Origin: Desulfosporosinus orientis DSM 765
GTDB lineage: Bacteria; Bacillota; Desulfitobacteriia; Desulfitobacteriales; Desulfitobacteriaceae
DNA length: 64,000 nucleotides
Reading direction: 5' to 3'
NCBI RefSeq assembly: GCF_000235605.1
Contig: NC_016584.1
Coordinates: forward strand, 1,848,001-1,912,000
Part shown: piece after piece, positions 43,187 through 50,520 of the stretch
How the letters are laid out: each line of letters starts with the position of its first letter
Position numbering within the stretch: position 1 is the stretch's first letter
Position numbers and translations under genes: made by a program
The notes under the pieces: model-generated
Seen by the model: the letters and a program-made list of their open reading frames with translations, nothing else
The model's database searches: none
What the model was told of the DNA's origin: nothing

Positions 43187-43978
43187 ATGTTTTTAGGGCA
43201 AAATCGAGATATGGGTATTAACCATATTAAAACGAGGAAAAGCCATGTTTGTTATGGTATGGGACTTGGAATGATTTTATTAAACGACGCCTATCCTGGC
43301 TTCCCAGGGGACAATCGTAATGCAAGTGCTTTTTCATACCCAATACAGTATGAAATTGCAGAAGGTGTAACAAACAAGACCCTCGTTTATGATAAGGATC
43401 CGGGAAAATGCCGGGAAGCGGTTATAGCTGCAGCAAAAAAGTTAGAGCGGATGGGCTGCAGAGCGATCGCAGCGGAATGTGGATACTTTGCTTTTTTCCA
43501 AAAGAATGTAGCAGCAGCTGTTGAGATACCGGTATTTATGTCAAGTTTGATGCAAGTTCCCCTTGCGCAGCAGGTTATTAGCCCCCGGCAGAAAGTCGGA
43601 ATAATCTGCGCCCAGAAGAAGTTTTTAGAAGCAGAACATTTGGAGAACGTCGGTATTAGAAGGGATAGTAATTATGTTATTGGTGGGGCTCAGGATGAGT
43701 ACGGTTGTACTGAGTTCGATAATTTATGGAATCCTGAGAAGCGGCCTACATATCCCAATGCCTATTACGACAAGGCAGAGCTGCAAATGATTGAAGCAGC
43801 CAAAAAGTTTAAGGAAAAACATGAGGATATCGGCGCAATTGTCTTAGAGTGTACAGGGATGCAGCCCTTTGCCCGAGCAATTCAAAGAGAAGTAGACCTG
43901 CCGATTTTCAGCTGGGGAACATTACTGGACTATGCTTACTCCGTGGTTGTTCATCGAGACTATTATGGAAATGTCTAA
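43187..43978 (+). CDS. Aspartate/glutamate/hydantoin racemase-superfamily protein
   Basis: 263 residues from ATG 43187, six bases after CTGGAGGG. Two cysteines stand where racemases of this superfamily hold their acid/base pair: AIAAECGYFAFF (~96) and IVLECTGMQPFARAI (~220). Members epimerise Asp, Glu, hydantoins, or act as maleate isomerases or malonate decarboxylases. Its place between the importer and three methyltransferase genes suggests it changes the stereochemistry of the imported compound or a demethylated product. Confidence 0.8.
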   Translation: MFLGQNRDMGINHIKTRKSHVCYGMGLGMILLNDAYPGFPGDNRNASAFSYPIQYEIAEGVTNKTLVYDKDPGKCREAVIAAAKKLERMGCRAIAAECGYFAFFQKNVAAAVEIPVFMSSLMQVPLAQQVISPRQKVGIICAQKKFLEAEHLENVGIRRDSNYVIGGAQDEYGCTEFDNLWNPEKRPTYPNAYYDKAELQMIEAAKKFKEKHEDIGAIVLECTGMQPFARAIQREVDLPIFSWGTLLDYAYSVVVHRDYYGNV

Positions 43979-44019
43979 TCGATTGTCACCAATGAATAAT
44001 TCAAATTGGGGGTAACAAA

Positions 44020-45441
44020 ATGAGCGCGCTAATGAAACGTAACTTGTCGTTAACCATACTCGACCAGGAAAAGGTGGAGCAAATTCACGAGGCCAGCCTG
44101 TATCTAATGGAAAACGTGGGTATGAAAATCGGAGGCACAAGGGCGCTTAAGCTGCTGCAGGACAATGGCGCTAAAACGACCAGCGAAGGTTTAACCACGA
44201 TTCCCCGGGGGCTTGTGGAAAAGGCCCTGAAAAGCGTCCCTAAGGAATTGCTTCTTTATACACGGGATGGTGAGCTTTCCATGAAGATAGACCGGGATAA
44301 TCCGGTTTACTTTGGCACCCATGCCGATCAATTGGAGATAGTTGATCCGTTGTCGGGAAGTGTTCGTAAATTTCTCAGAAAAGACACGGCTATGATGTGT
44401 AAATTAGCCGACTTCCTGCCCAACATTCACTTTATCTTGTCAGTGGGGATGTCTGCGGATGTAAGACCGGAAGTACAGTCTCAAATCACCTTTTTGGAGA
44501 CGGTCACTAATTTTAGTAAAACCATTAATTTTTCTACCAATGATATTGAATCCTTAAAGGATATCATCGGGATCGCTGCCATTGTGGCCGGGGGGTTACA
44601 GCGGCTTCAAGAAAAGCCCTTTATTTTTAACTATTGCGAGCCGATTCCGCCTCTTGTCCATCCCCAGGAGAGTACAGAAAAGCTGTATATCAGCGCGGAG
44701 AATCGTATTCCGGTGGTCTATATGCCCTATTGTATGATGGGCGGAACCTCTCCCATGAGCTTTGCGGGGACGTTAGCCCAGTGTAACGCCGATATGTTAA
44801 CAGGGCTGGTTATTACCCAGCTGGTTTCTGAAGGAGCTCCCTTCATTTACGGTTCCATGCCTTCGGTTTTCGATATGCGGACAACTATCGGCAGTTATGG
44901 GGCACCTGAGTTTCATTTGTTAGTAGCTGCTTCCTCCGAATTAGCGGCGTATTATGGGATACCCTTTTTTGGAACAGCCGGATGCACGGATGCCAAAGTA
45001 TTGGACGAACAGGCGGTAACCGAAACGACAATGGAGCTTTTTTCTACAATGCTCAGCAAAGCCCATATAATCCATGATATTGGAGTAATGGACCACTGCA
45101 ACAGTGTTTCCCCGGAATTAGTGGTGTTGGCTGATGAGATAATCGAGGGATTAAAACACTATACTCAAGGTGTTGAGGTCAATGGGGAGGAGCTAGCCCT
45201 AGAAGTCATTAAGGAGGTAGGACCGGGAGGGCATTATCTGACGAATATGCACACTTTAAGTAACTTCAGGAAAGTATGGTATCCGGACCTTTTTAGCCGG
45301 GATATGCAGAACAGTAACGAATCTCAAGTCAAGGGAAGAGTCAAAGATAAGATTAAAAATATAATGGAGAATCATCAGGTTCCTCAATTGGATCAGGCTA
45401 TTCTCAGGGAACTTGAAAAATGGTTTGCGAAGTTTGAGTAG
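44020..45441 (+). CDS. MttB-family methyltransferase (non-pyrrolysine), copy 1
   Basis: 473 residues, TIM barrel of the trimethylamine methyltransferase superfamily. No in-frame amber codon interrupts it, so it belongs to the non-pyrrolysine branch with glycine betaine (MtgB), carnitine, proline betaine and gamma-butyrobetaine methyltransferases. Motifs: HEASLYLMENVGMKIGG (~22), YFGTHADQLEIVDPLSG (~92), and FGTAGCTDAKVLDEQAVTE (~320), the barrel-end loop that in MttB contains pyrrolysine. It would transfer a methyl group from a quaternary amine to a corrinoid protein; no corrinoid protein is encoded in the window. Ribosome site GGGGGTAAC. Confidence 0.88.
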   Translation: MSALMKRNLSLTILDQEKVEQIHEASLYLMENVGMKIGGTRALKLLQDNGAKTTSEGLTTIPRGLVEKALKSVPKELLLYTRDGELSMKIDRDNPVYFGTHADQLEIVDPLSGSVRKFLRKDTAMMCKLADFLPNIHFILSVGMSADVRPEVQSQITFLETVTNFSKTINFSTNDIESLKDIIGIAAIVAGGLQRLQEKPFIFNYCEPIPPLVHPQESTEKLYISAENRIPVVYMPYCMMGGTSPMSFAGTLAQCNADMLTGLVITQLVSEGAPFIYGSMPSVFDMRTTIGSYGAPEFHLLVAASSELAAYYGIPFFGTAGCTDAKVLDEQAVTETTMELFSTMLSKAHIIHDIGVMDHCNSVSPELVVLADEIIEGLKHYTQGVEVNGEELALEVIKEVGPGGHYLTNMHTLSNFRKVWYPDLFSRDMQNSNESQVKGRVKDKIKNIMENHQVPQLDQAILRELEKWFAKFE

Positions 45442-45490
45442 CCCCCCATGCCGCTAAAGCTGTCGGTGACCACTCAAAGGGGGGAAGAAA

Positions 45491-46912
45491 ATGGGCCCAT
45501 CAATAAAACGTAATTTGTCGTTGACCATACTCGACCAGGAAAAGGTGGAGCAAATTCATGAGGCCAGCCTGTATCTGATGGAAAACGTGGGCATGAAAAT
45601 TGGAGGCACAAGGGCGCTTAAGCTGCTGCAGGACAATGGCGCTGAAACAACCAGCGACGGGTTGACCAGGATTCCCCGGGGGCTTGTGGAAAAGGCCCTG
45701 AAAAGCGTCCCTAAGGAATTGCTTCTTTATACACGGGATGGCGAGCTTTCCATGAAGATAGACCAGGATAATCCGGTTTACTTTGGCACCCATGCCGATC
45801 AATTGGAGATAGTTGATCCGTTGTCGGGAAGTGTTCGCAAATTTCTCAGAAAAGACACGGCTATGATGTGTAAAATAGCCGACTTCCTGCCCAACATTCA
45901 CTTTGTTTTGTCAGTGGGGATGTCTGCGGATGTAAGACCGGAAGTACAGTCTCAAATTACCTTTTTGGAAACGGTTACTAATTTTAGTAAAACCATTAAT
46001 TTTTCTACCAATGATATTGAATCCTTAAAGGATATCATCGAGATTGCTGCCATTGTGGCCGGGGGGTTACAGCGGCTTCAAGAAAAGCCCTTTATTAGTT
46101 ACCTATGTGATCCAATTCCGCCTCTTGCACATCCCCAGGAGAGTACAGAAAAGCTGTATATCAGCGCGGAGAACCGGATTCCGGTGGTTTATATGCCCTA
46201 TTGTATGATGGGCGGAACGTCTCCCATGAGCTTTGCAGCAACGTTAGCTCAGTGTAACGCCGATATGTTAATAGGGCTGGTTATTACTCAGCTGGTTTGC
46301 GAAGGAGCTCCCTTCATTTACGGTTCTATGCCTTCGGTTTTCGATATGCGGACAACTATCGGCAGTTATGGGGCACCTGAGTTTCATTTGTTAGTAGCCG
46401 CTTCCTCCGATTTAGCTGGGTATTATGGGATACCGTTTTTTGGAACAGCTGGATGTACGGATGCCAAAGTATTGGACGAACAGGCAGTAACCGAAACGAC
46501 TATGGAGCTTTTTTCTGCAATGCTGAGTAAAGCCCATATTGTTCATGATGTTGGAATTATGGACCACTGCAATAGTGTCTCACCGGAATTAGTGGTATTG
46601 GCTGATGAGATAATCGAGGGATTAAAACACTATACTCAAGGTGTTGAGGTCAATGGGGAGGAACTAGCCTTAGATGTCATTAAGGAAGCAGGACCGGGAG
46701 GGCATTATCTGACGAATATACACACTTTGCGAAATTTCAGGAAAGTATGGTATCCAGACCTATTTAGCCGGAATATGCAGAACAGCAACGAATCTCAAGT
46801 CAAAGGAAGAGTCAAAGATAAGATTATAAATATAATGGATAATCATCAGGTTCCCCAACTGGATCGGGTTATCCTCATGGAACTAAAAAAATGGTATGCC
46901 AAATTTGAATAG
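45491..46912 (+). CDS. MttB-family methyltransferase (non-pyrrolysine), copy 2
   Basis: 473 residues, a tandem duplicate of the gene at 44020 with the large majority of residues identical. Differences cluster near residues 200-212 (NYCEPIPPLVHP against SYLCDPIPPLAHP), ~305 (SELAAYYG/SDLAGYYG) and the C terminus. DNA is also nearly identical in long stretches, so the duplication is recent or kept alike by conversion. Ribosome site AGGGGGGAAG. The changes lie partly in barrel loops, so the two could prefer different methylated substrates, or form a mixed enzyme. Confidence 0.88.
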   Translation: MGPSIKRNLSLTILDQEKVEQIHEASLYLMENVGMKIGGTRALKLLQDNGAETTSDGLTRIPRGLVEKALKSVPKELLLYTRDGELSMKIDQDNPVYFGTHADQLEIVDPLSGSVRKFLRKDTAMMCKIADFLPNIHFVLSVGMSADVRPEVQSQITFLETVTNFSKTINFSTNDIESLKDIIEIAAIVAGGLQRLQEKPFISYLCDPIPPLAHPQESTEKLYISAENRIPVVYMPYCMMGGTSPMSFAATLAQCNADMLIGLVITQLVCEGAPFIYGSMPSVFDMRTTIGSYGAPEFHLLVAASSDLAGYYGIPFFGTAGCTDAKVLDEQAVTETTMELFSAMLSKAHIVHDVGIMDHCNSVSPELVVLADEIIEGLKHYTQGVEVNGEELALDVIKEAGPGGHYLTNIHTLRNFRKVWYPDLFSRNMQNSNESQVKGRVKDKIINIMDNHQVPQLDRVILMELKKWYAKFE

Positions 46913-47048
46913 CACTAGCACATTGATTAGCAAATTGATAGGATATAGACAATACTTACAGGATTTAGTGTACAATGGTTTATATCTTACGCTAGATAAT
47001 ATATGGTTGCAGTGAGTTATACCAAATCATGTATTGGAGGGTTCTCAA

Positions 47049-48476
47049 GTGATTGAATTGGGGAAAATGGACAAGGATCTGAGGGGAATCCATGAAGCAT
47101 CGATGGTGATTTTGGAACAAACAGGTATGATCTTTCATCATCCTAAAGTCATAGAAATTATGCAGCAAAAGGGCATCCGTACTGAAGGCCGCACTGCTTT
47201 CTTTACTCGTGAACAGGTTATGGAATGGGTTAGTAAAGCTCCTGGCAAATTCAAAATGTATGCAAGAAATCAAAATTATGATTTTGAAGTTGGTGGTGAC
47301 AACGTTGAAGTTTGCCCAGCGTCAGGATCACCTTTCGTTTGTGAAGTTAATGGGAAGAAACGTGACGCTTCAATGAGTGACTATGTCAAATTTCTAAAGC
47401 TTTATCACCAGTCCAGCCTTTACAAGGCAAATGGCGGCGGTGTTGTTCAGCCTACTGATATCGGCCAGTCAACAATTCCCTTGCTGCTTTATGCAACCTT
47501 GCTCTATTCGGATAAGGCGATTGTTACAGGTACGGGTAACGCTGAGGAAGTCGAACAATTGATGGATATGCTGGGAATAGTGTTTGGCGGCAAGAAAGCT
47601 CTGGCGGAAAAGCCAAGAAGTATGGCAATTGTCAACACGAATACCCCTCTGCAGTTTGATACAAAGATGTTGGAAACAATGATGGTGTTTAATAGATACA
47701 AACAACCTGTAGTTATTGCTGCCGCTTCCATGGCCGGAACAACAGCACCTGTGACTCTTGCAGCTGCAATTGCCTTGACTAATGCTGAGGTACTGGCAGG
47801 GATTGCAGTCGCTCAAATGATTAATGAAGGCACCCCAGTAGTTTACGGTTCCCAATCAACCACCTCCGACATGAGGACAGGAAGTATTGCCATAGGTGCA
47901 CCTGAAGGAGCTTTAGCCTACCAGTACGCCGCTCGTTTGGCTAAGTGCTATGGGCTTCCTTGCCGGGGCGGCGGTTCGCTGACGGATGCGAAGACTTTGT
48001 CAGTCCAAGCAGGGTTTGAGAGCATGTTAACCTTACTGGCCAGCTACTCGGCGAAAACAAATCTGATCTTTCAAAGTGCCGGTATTATGGATAGCTATAA
48101 CGCGATGTGCTATGAGAAATTTATTGTTGACTTGGAAATTATCGGGATGGTTAAACGTTATGTTAACGGAGTAAAGGTAGACACCCAAACACTGGCAGTA
48201 GATGTTATTAATGAGGTAGGCCCGGCAGGGCAGTTTTTAACCACAGACCATACCATGAAACATTTCAGGAAAGAGCCCTTTCTGCCTGATGTTAGCTTAC
48301 GAGGCGCGGTAACGGGGGATCCTGATCAAAAGCTGATGGATAATATTAGAATTAAGATGGACAAGATGCTGGCTGGTTATTGCCAGCCTGAAATGTCCAT
48401 GGAATTAAAAAACAGGTTGATTGATTATTTACTCACATGTGGCTATGATCGGAAATTAATTGAGAGCCTTGATTGA
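47049..48476 (+). CDS. MttB-family methyltransferase (non-pyrrolysine), third and divergent member
   Basis: 475 residues from GTG 47049, eight bases after TTGGAGG; the frame starting at 47034 begins inside that ribosome site. It shares the barrel layout (HEASMVILEQTGMIFHHP, ANGGGVVQP, GGGSLTDAKTLSVQAGFE, NEVGPAGQFLTTDHT) but is only distantly related to the two copies upstream. It is separated from them by about 135 bases and may have its own promoter. No in-frame stop codon. The LTDAK-SVQAGFE loop is the position of pyrrolysine in MttB and is ordinary here. Confidence 0.87.
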   Translation: MIELGKMDKDLRGIHEASMVILEQTGMIFHHPKVIEIMQQKGIRTEGRTAFFTREQVMEWVSKAPGKFKMYARNQNYDFEVGGDNVEVCPASGSPFVCEVNGKKRDASMSDYVKFLKLYHQSSLYKANGGGVVQPTDIGQSTIPLLLYATLLYSDKAIVTGTGNAEEVEQLMDMLGIVFGGKKALAEKPRSMAIVNTNTPLQFDTKMLETMMVFNRYKQPVVIAAASMAGTTAPVTLAAAIALTNAEVLAGIAVAQMINEGTPVVYGSQSTTSDMRTGSIAIGAPEGALAYQYAARLAKCYGLPCRGGGSLTDAKTLSVQAGFESMLTLLASYSAKTNLIFQSAGIMDSYNAMCYEKFIVDLEIIGMVKRYVNGVKVDTQTLAVDVINEVGPAGQFLTTDHTMKHFRKEPFLPDVSLRGAVTGDPDQKLMDNIRIKMDKMLAGYCQPEMSMELKNRLIDYLLTCGYDRKLIESLD

Positions 48477-48641
48477 GTCAACTTCTTATGACAACAGGAA
48501 TCCGCAAGTCTTATGGGGTCTCGAGTTTCGCTGTCTTCCAAATCATTTTTCAGTTAGTTTTCCAAGGCCGTAATTTGTACAGCTTAATTAGAAAGCGGCC
48601 GAGCAGAGTCTCTGTGCGAAAGTTGAGTATATAAAATAAAT

Positions 48642-48682
48642 GAGGGGGCGTAATCGAAACAAAAGTTTCGTTACGCCCCCTT
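48642..48682. terminator. Strong hairpin, probable terminator
   Basis: GAGGGGGCGTAATCGAAAC and GTTTCGTTACGCCCCCTTC pair with one mismatch around AAA. Located in the 391-base gap after the methyltransferases. No other feature is seen in 48477-48867. Confidence 0.65.
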
Positions 48683-48867
48683 CTGGCTTAAATAAACTGT
48701 CTTTTTGATGAGAATTATTAGGGTTAAATAGTCTCGCTGTTACTATATAGATTAAATTTTGCCGATTCGGGCAGTCTCTCAAAAAATATGAATAAATAAT
48801 CATCCATTTAACAAAAAATATACAATAATAACTTATAAAGTCAGTAACAGATTACTGGAGGAATTGG

Positions 48868-49344
48868 ATGCCGCGATATTTTATTTATCTTATATTAACT
48901 GCTTTTTTTGGATTAATTCTTATTTTGACTGTTCCTAAAGAAGAAATACGTCGATTGTCTATTTACGGAATTATCTTTGGTGCAGGTATGGACTTTTTGA
49001 TGCTTATTTATGGAGGTCTTACCGGATTTTTTGGCTGGACCAATTTCGGGCCTCTTGGGTATCATGGAATAACTATATTTACTCCTCTTGACTGGGCTCT
49101 TTTCTTTATTATGTATTTTTACTTTTTGCCAAAACAAAAGCTATTGCTTTATGTATATGTAACTGCAGCAATTGTTTTCAGCATTTTATATGCTGGTCTT
49201 ATTCAGGATTTGGGCGTGTTTTATTCCGTTTTAGGTAGGTTTTATATCCACTTGATTGATTTTATTATTTGGTATTTAGTAGCAACATGGGGTTATTACA
49301 AGTTAAGTGCTTACGTAGAAAGCAAACAAAAAATGATGGATTAA
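48868..49344 (+). CDS. Small integral membrane protein, unknown
   Basis: 158 residues, five hydrophobic segments with FGWTNFGPLGYHG in a loop after segment 2. Start MPRYFIYLILTAFF after GGAGG. The aromatic-rich, five-helix layout resembles Firmicute membrane proteins of unknown function (CBO0543-like). Stands alone. No role can be given. Confidence 0.65.
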   Translation: MPRYFIYLILTAFFGLILILTVPKEEIRRLSIYGIIFGAGMDFLMLIYGGLTGFFGWTNFGPLGYHGITIFTPLDWALFFIMYFYFLPKQKLLLYVYVTAAIVFSILYAGLIQDLGVFYSVLGRFYIHLIDFIIWYLVATWGYYKLSAYVESKQKMMD

Positions 49345-49505
49345 TGATTTACTCGAAAGTTGAGTTATAAAGAAAGGGGACAAAATAGGTTATTGAAGCA
49401 CTTGGTCGTAAATCATATAATAGAAGGGCCTAATTTAGTAAGAATAAAGAAAATATAAATCTTGATTTATTTTCAGGAATTAATAGAGGGAGGCTTAAGG
49501 GTCTA

Positions 49506-49901
49506 ATGGTTTCAGGAAAGATTCTAAAAGATACTTTAATGGAGACCTTGGGTATCGAAATTGTTGAACTGGAGGAAGACCGGGTTGTGGCGACAATGCC
49601 TGTCATGGGCGCTACCAGGCAGCCCTTTGGAAGGCTTCATGGAGGAGCCTCTGTTGCCTTGGCAGAAACTGTGGCCAGTGTGGGCACGTACAATTTGATA
49701 GACCGGGATCACCAGCAGGCCGTAGGATTGGAAATAAACGCTAATCACCTGCGGGGAATAAGCGAGGGCCTGGTTAGGGCTGTGGCGGTTCCCTTACATA
49801 AAGGGAGAAGGACGATGGTTTGGGATATTAAAATCAGTGATGATGAGGAAAGACTCATTTGTGTTTCCAGGTGCACCGTGGCAATTATTGATCTGAAATA
49901 A
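49506..49901 (+). CDS. PaaI-type hotdog thioesterase
   Basis: 131 residues, hotdog fold. RQPFGRLHGGASVALAETVAS (~38-58) is the helix and catalytic segment of PaaI/DHNA-CoA thioesterases (Gly-Gly and Glu conserved), and GLEINANHLRGISEG (~77) the second strand. It releases free acids from acyl-CoA, probably aromatic or short-chain. It is monocistronic and ends in a terminator, unlinked to the CoA regulon at 14-32 kb. Confidence 0.85.
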   Translation: MVSGKILKDTLMETLGIEIVELEEDRVVATMPVMGATRQPFGRLHGGASVALAETVASVGTYNLIDRDHQQAVGLEINANHLRGISEGLVRAVAVPLHKGRRTMVWDIKISDDEERLICVSRCTVAIIDLK

Positions 49902-49917
49902 GATACTAAAACGCTGC

Positions 49918-49955
49918 AAATGCCCCTAGCCATAGCGGTTAGGGGCGTTTGTTTA
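49918..49955 (+). terminator. Rho-independent terminator
   Basis: GCCCCTAGCC-atagc-GGTTAGGGGC followed by GTTTGTTTATT, just after the thioesterase gene. Confidence 0.75.
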
Positions 49956-50092
49956 TTCATTGCGCCATTATCTGGCGATTATGAAGGGATTCCTGTCTTA
50001 TTGTAGAATAATATAGAAAATGGAAGTATCACATGGAAAAAATTTAGTCATAATTAAATTATATCATTCATTAAGGAGCAGACGTCTAAAGG

Positions 50093-50431
50093 ATGAATAT
50101 TCAAATCTTCGGAGTCAAGAAATGTTTTGATACCAAGAAAGCGGAACGATACTTTAAAGAGCGCAGGATAAACTATCAATACGTGGATTTCTCCATCCGC
50201 AGCTTAAGCAAGGGAGAGCTCCAGAGTGTTAAAAACGCTGTAGGATTAAAAAACCTGATTAATCCTCAGGCTAAAGAATACAAGCGTTTAAATATGGATC
50301 GCATAATTTCCCCGAATCTTCAGGAAGAATTGCTCTTAAACAATCCCGGTCTCTTGAGAACTCCCATCGTGCGTAACGGCAAACAGGCCACGGTAGGCTA
50401 TGCACCTGAAGTATGGGAGTCCTGGGAATAA
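50093..50431 (+). CDS. ArsC/Spx-family protein
   Basis: 112 residues with the thioredoxin-like fold of arsenate reductases. IFGVKKCFDTKKAERYF (5-21) carries the single active-site Cys of the C-x-T-x-K pattern; LRTPIVRNGKQATVGYAPEVW (~87) holds the conserved TP and the C-terminal loop. Like YffB/ArsC relatives it may reduce a substrate with glutathione-like thiols, or regulate RNA polymerase as Spx. It is followed closely by the YceG-like and TelA genes and is probably co-transcribed, which points to oxyanion or thiol stress. Confidence 0.8.
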   Translation: MNIQIFGVKKCFDTKKAERYFKERRINYQYVDFSIRSLSKGELQSVKNAVGLKNLINPQAKEYKRLNMDRIISPNLQEELLLNNPGLLRTPIVRNGKQATVGYAPEVWESWE

Positions 50432-50520
50432 TAAAGGAGTGAGCAGGTACGGAGAGCAGCAGGGACAAGAAAACAAACTTAAAAGAAGCTAATGATATAT
50501 TTAAGGATATTCTTACTCCT

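Noticed and set aside
44020-48476. Pyrrolysine-encoding MttB genes
   Set aside because: All three frames are complete without an amber codon, and the loop that holds pyrrolysine in MttB has ordinary residues.
48588-48803. 71-codon minus-strand frame
   Set aside because: It spans the GC-rich terminator hairpin and has no ribosome site.
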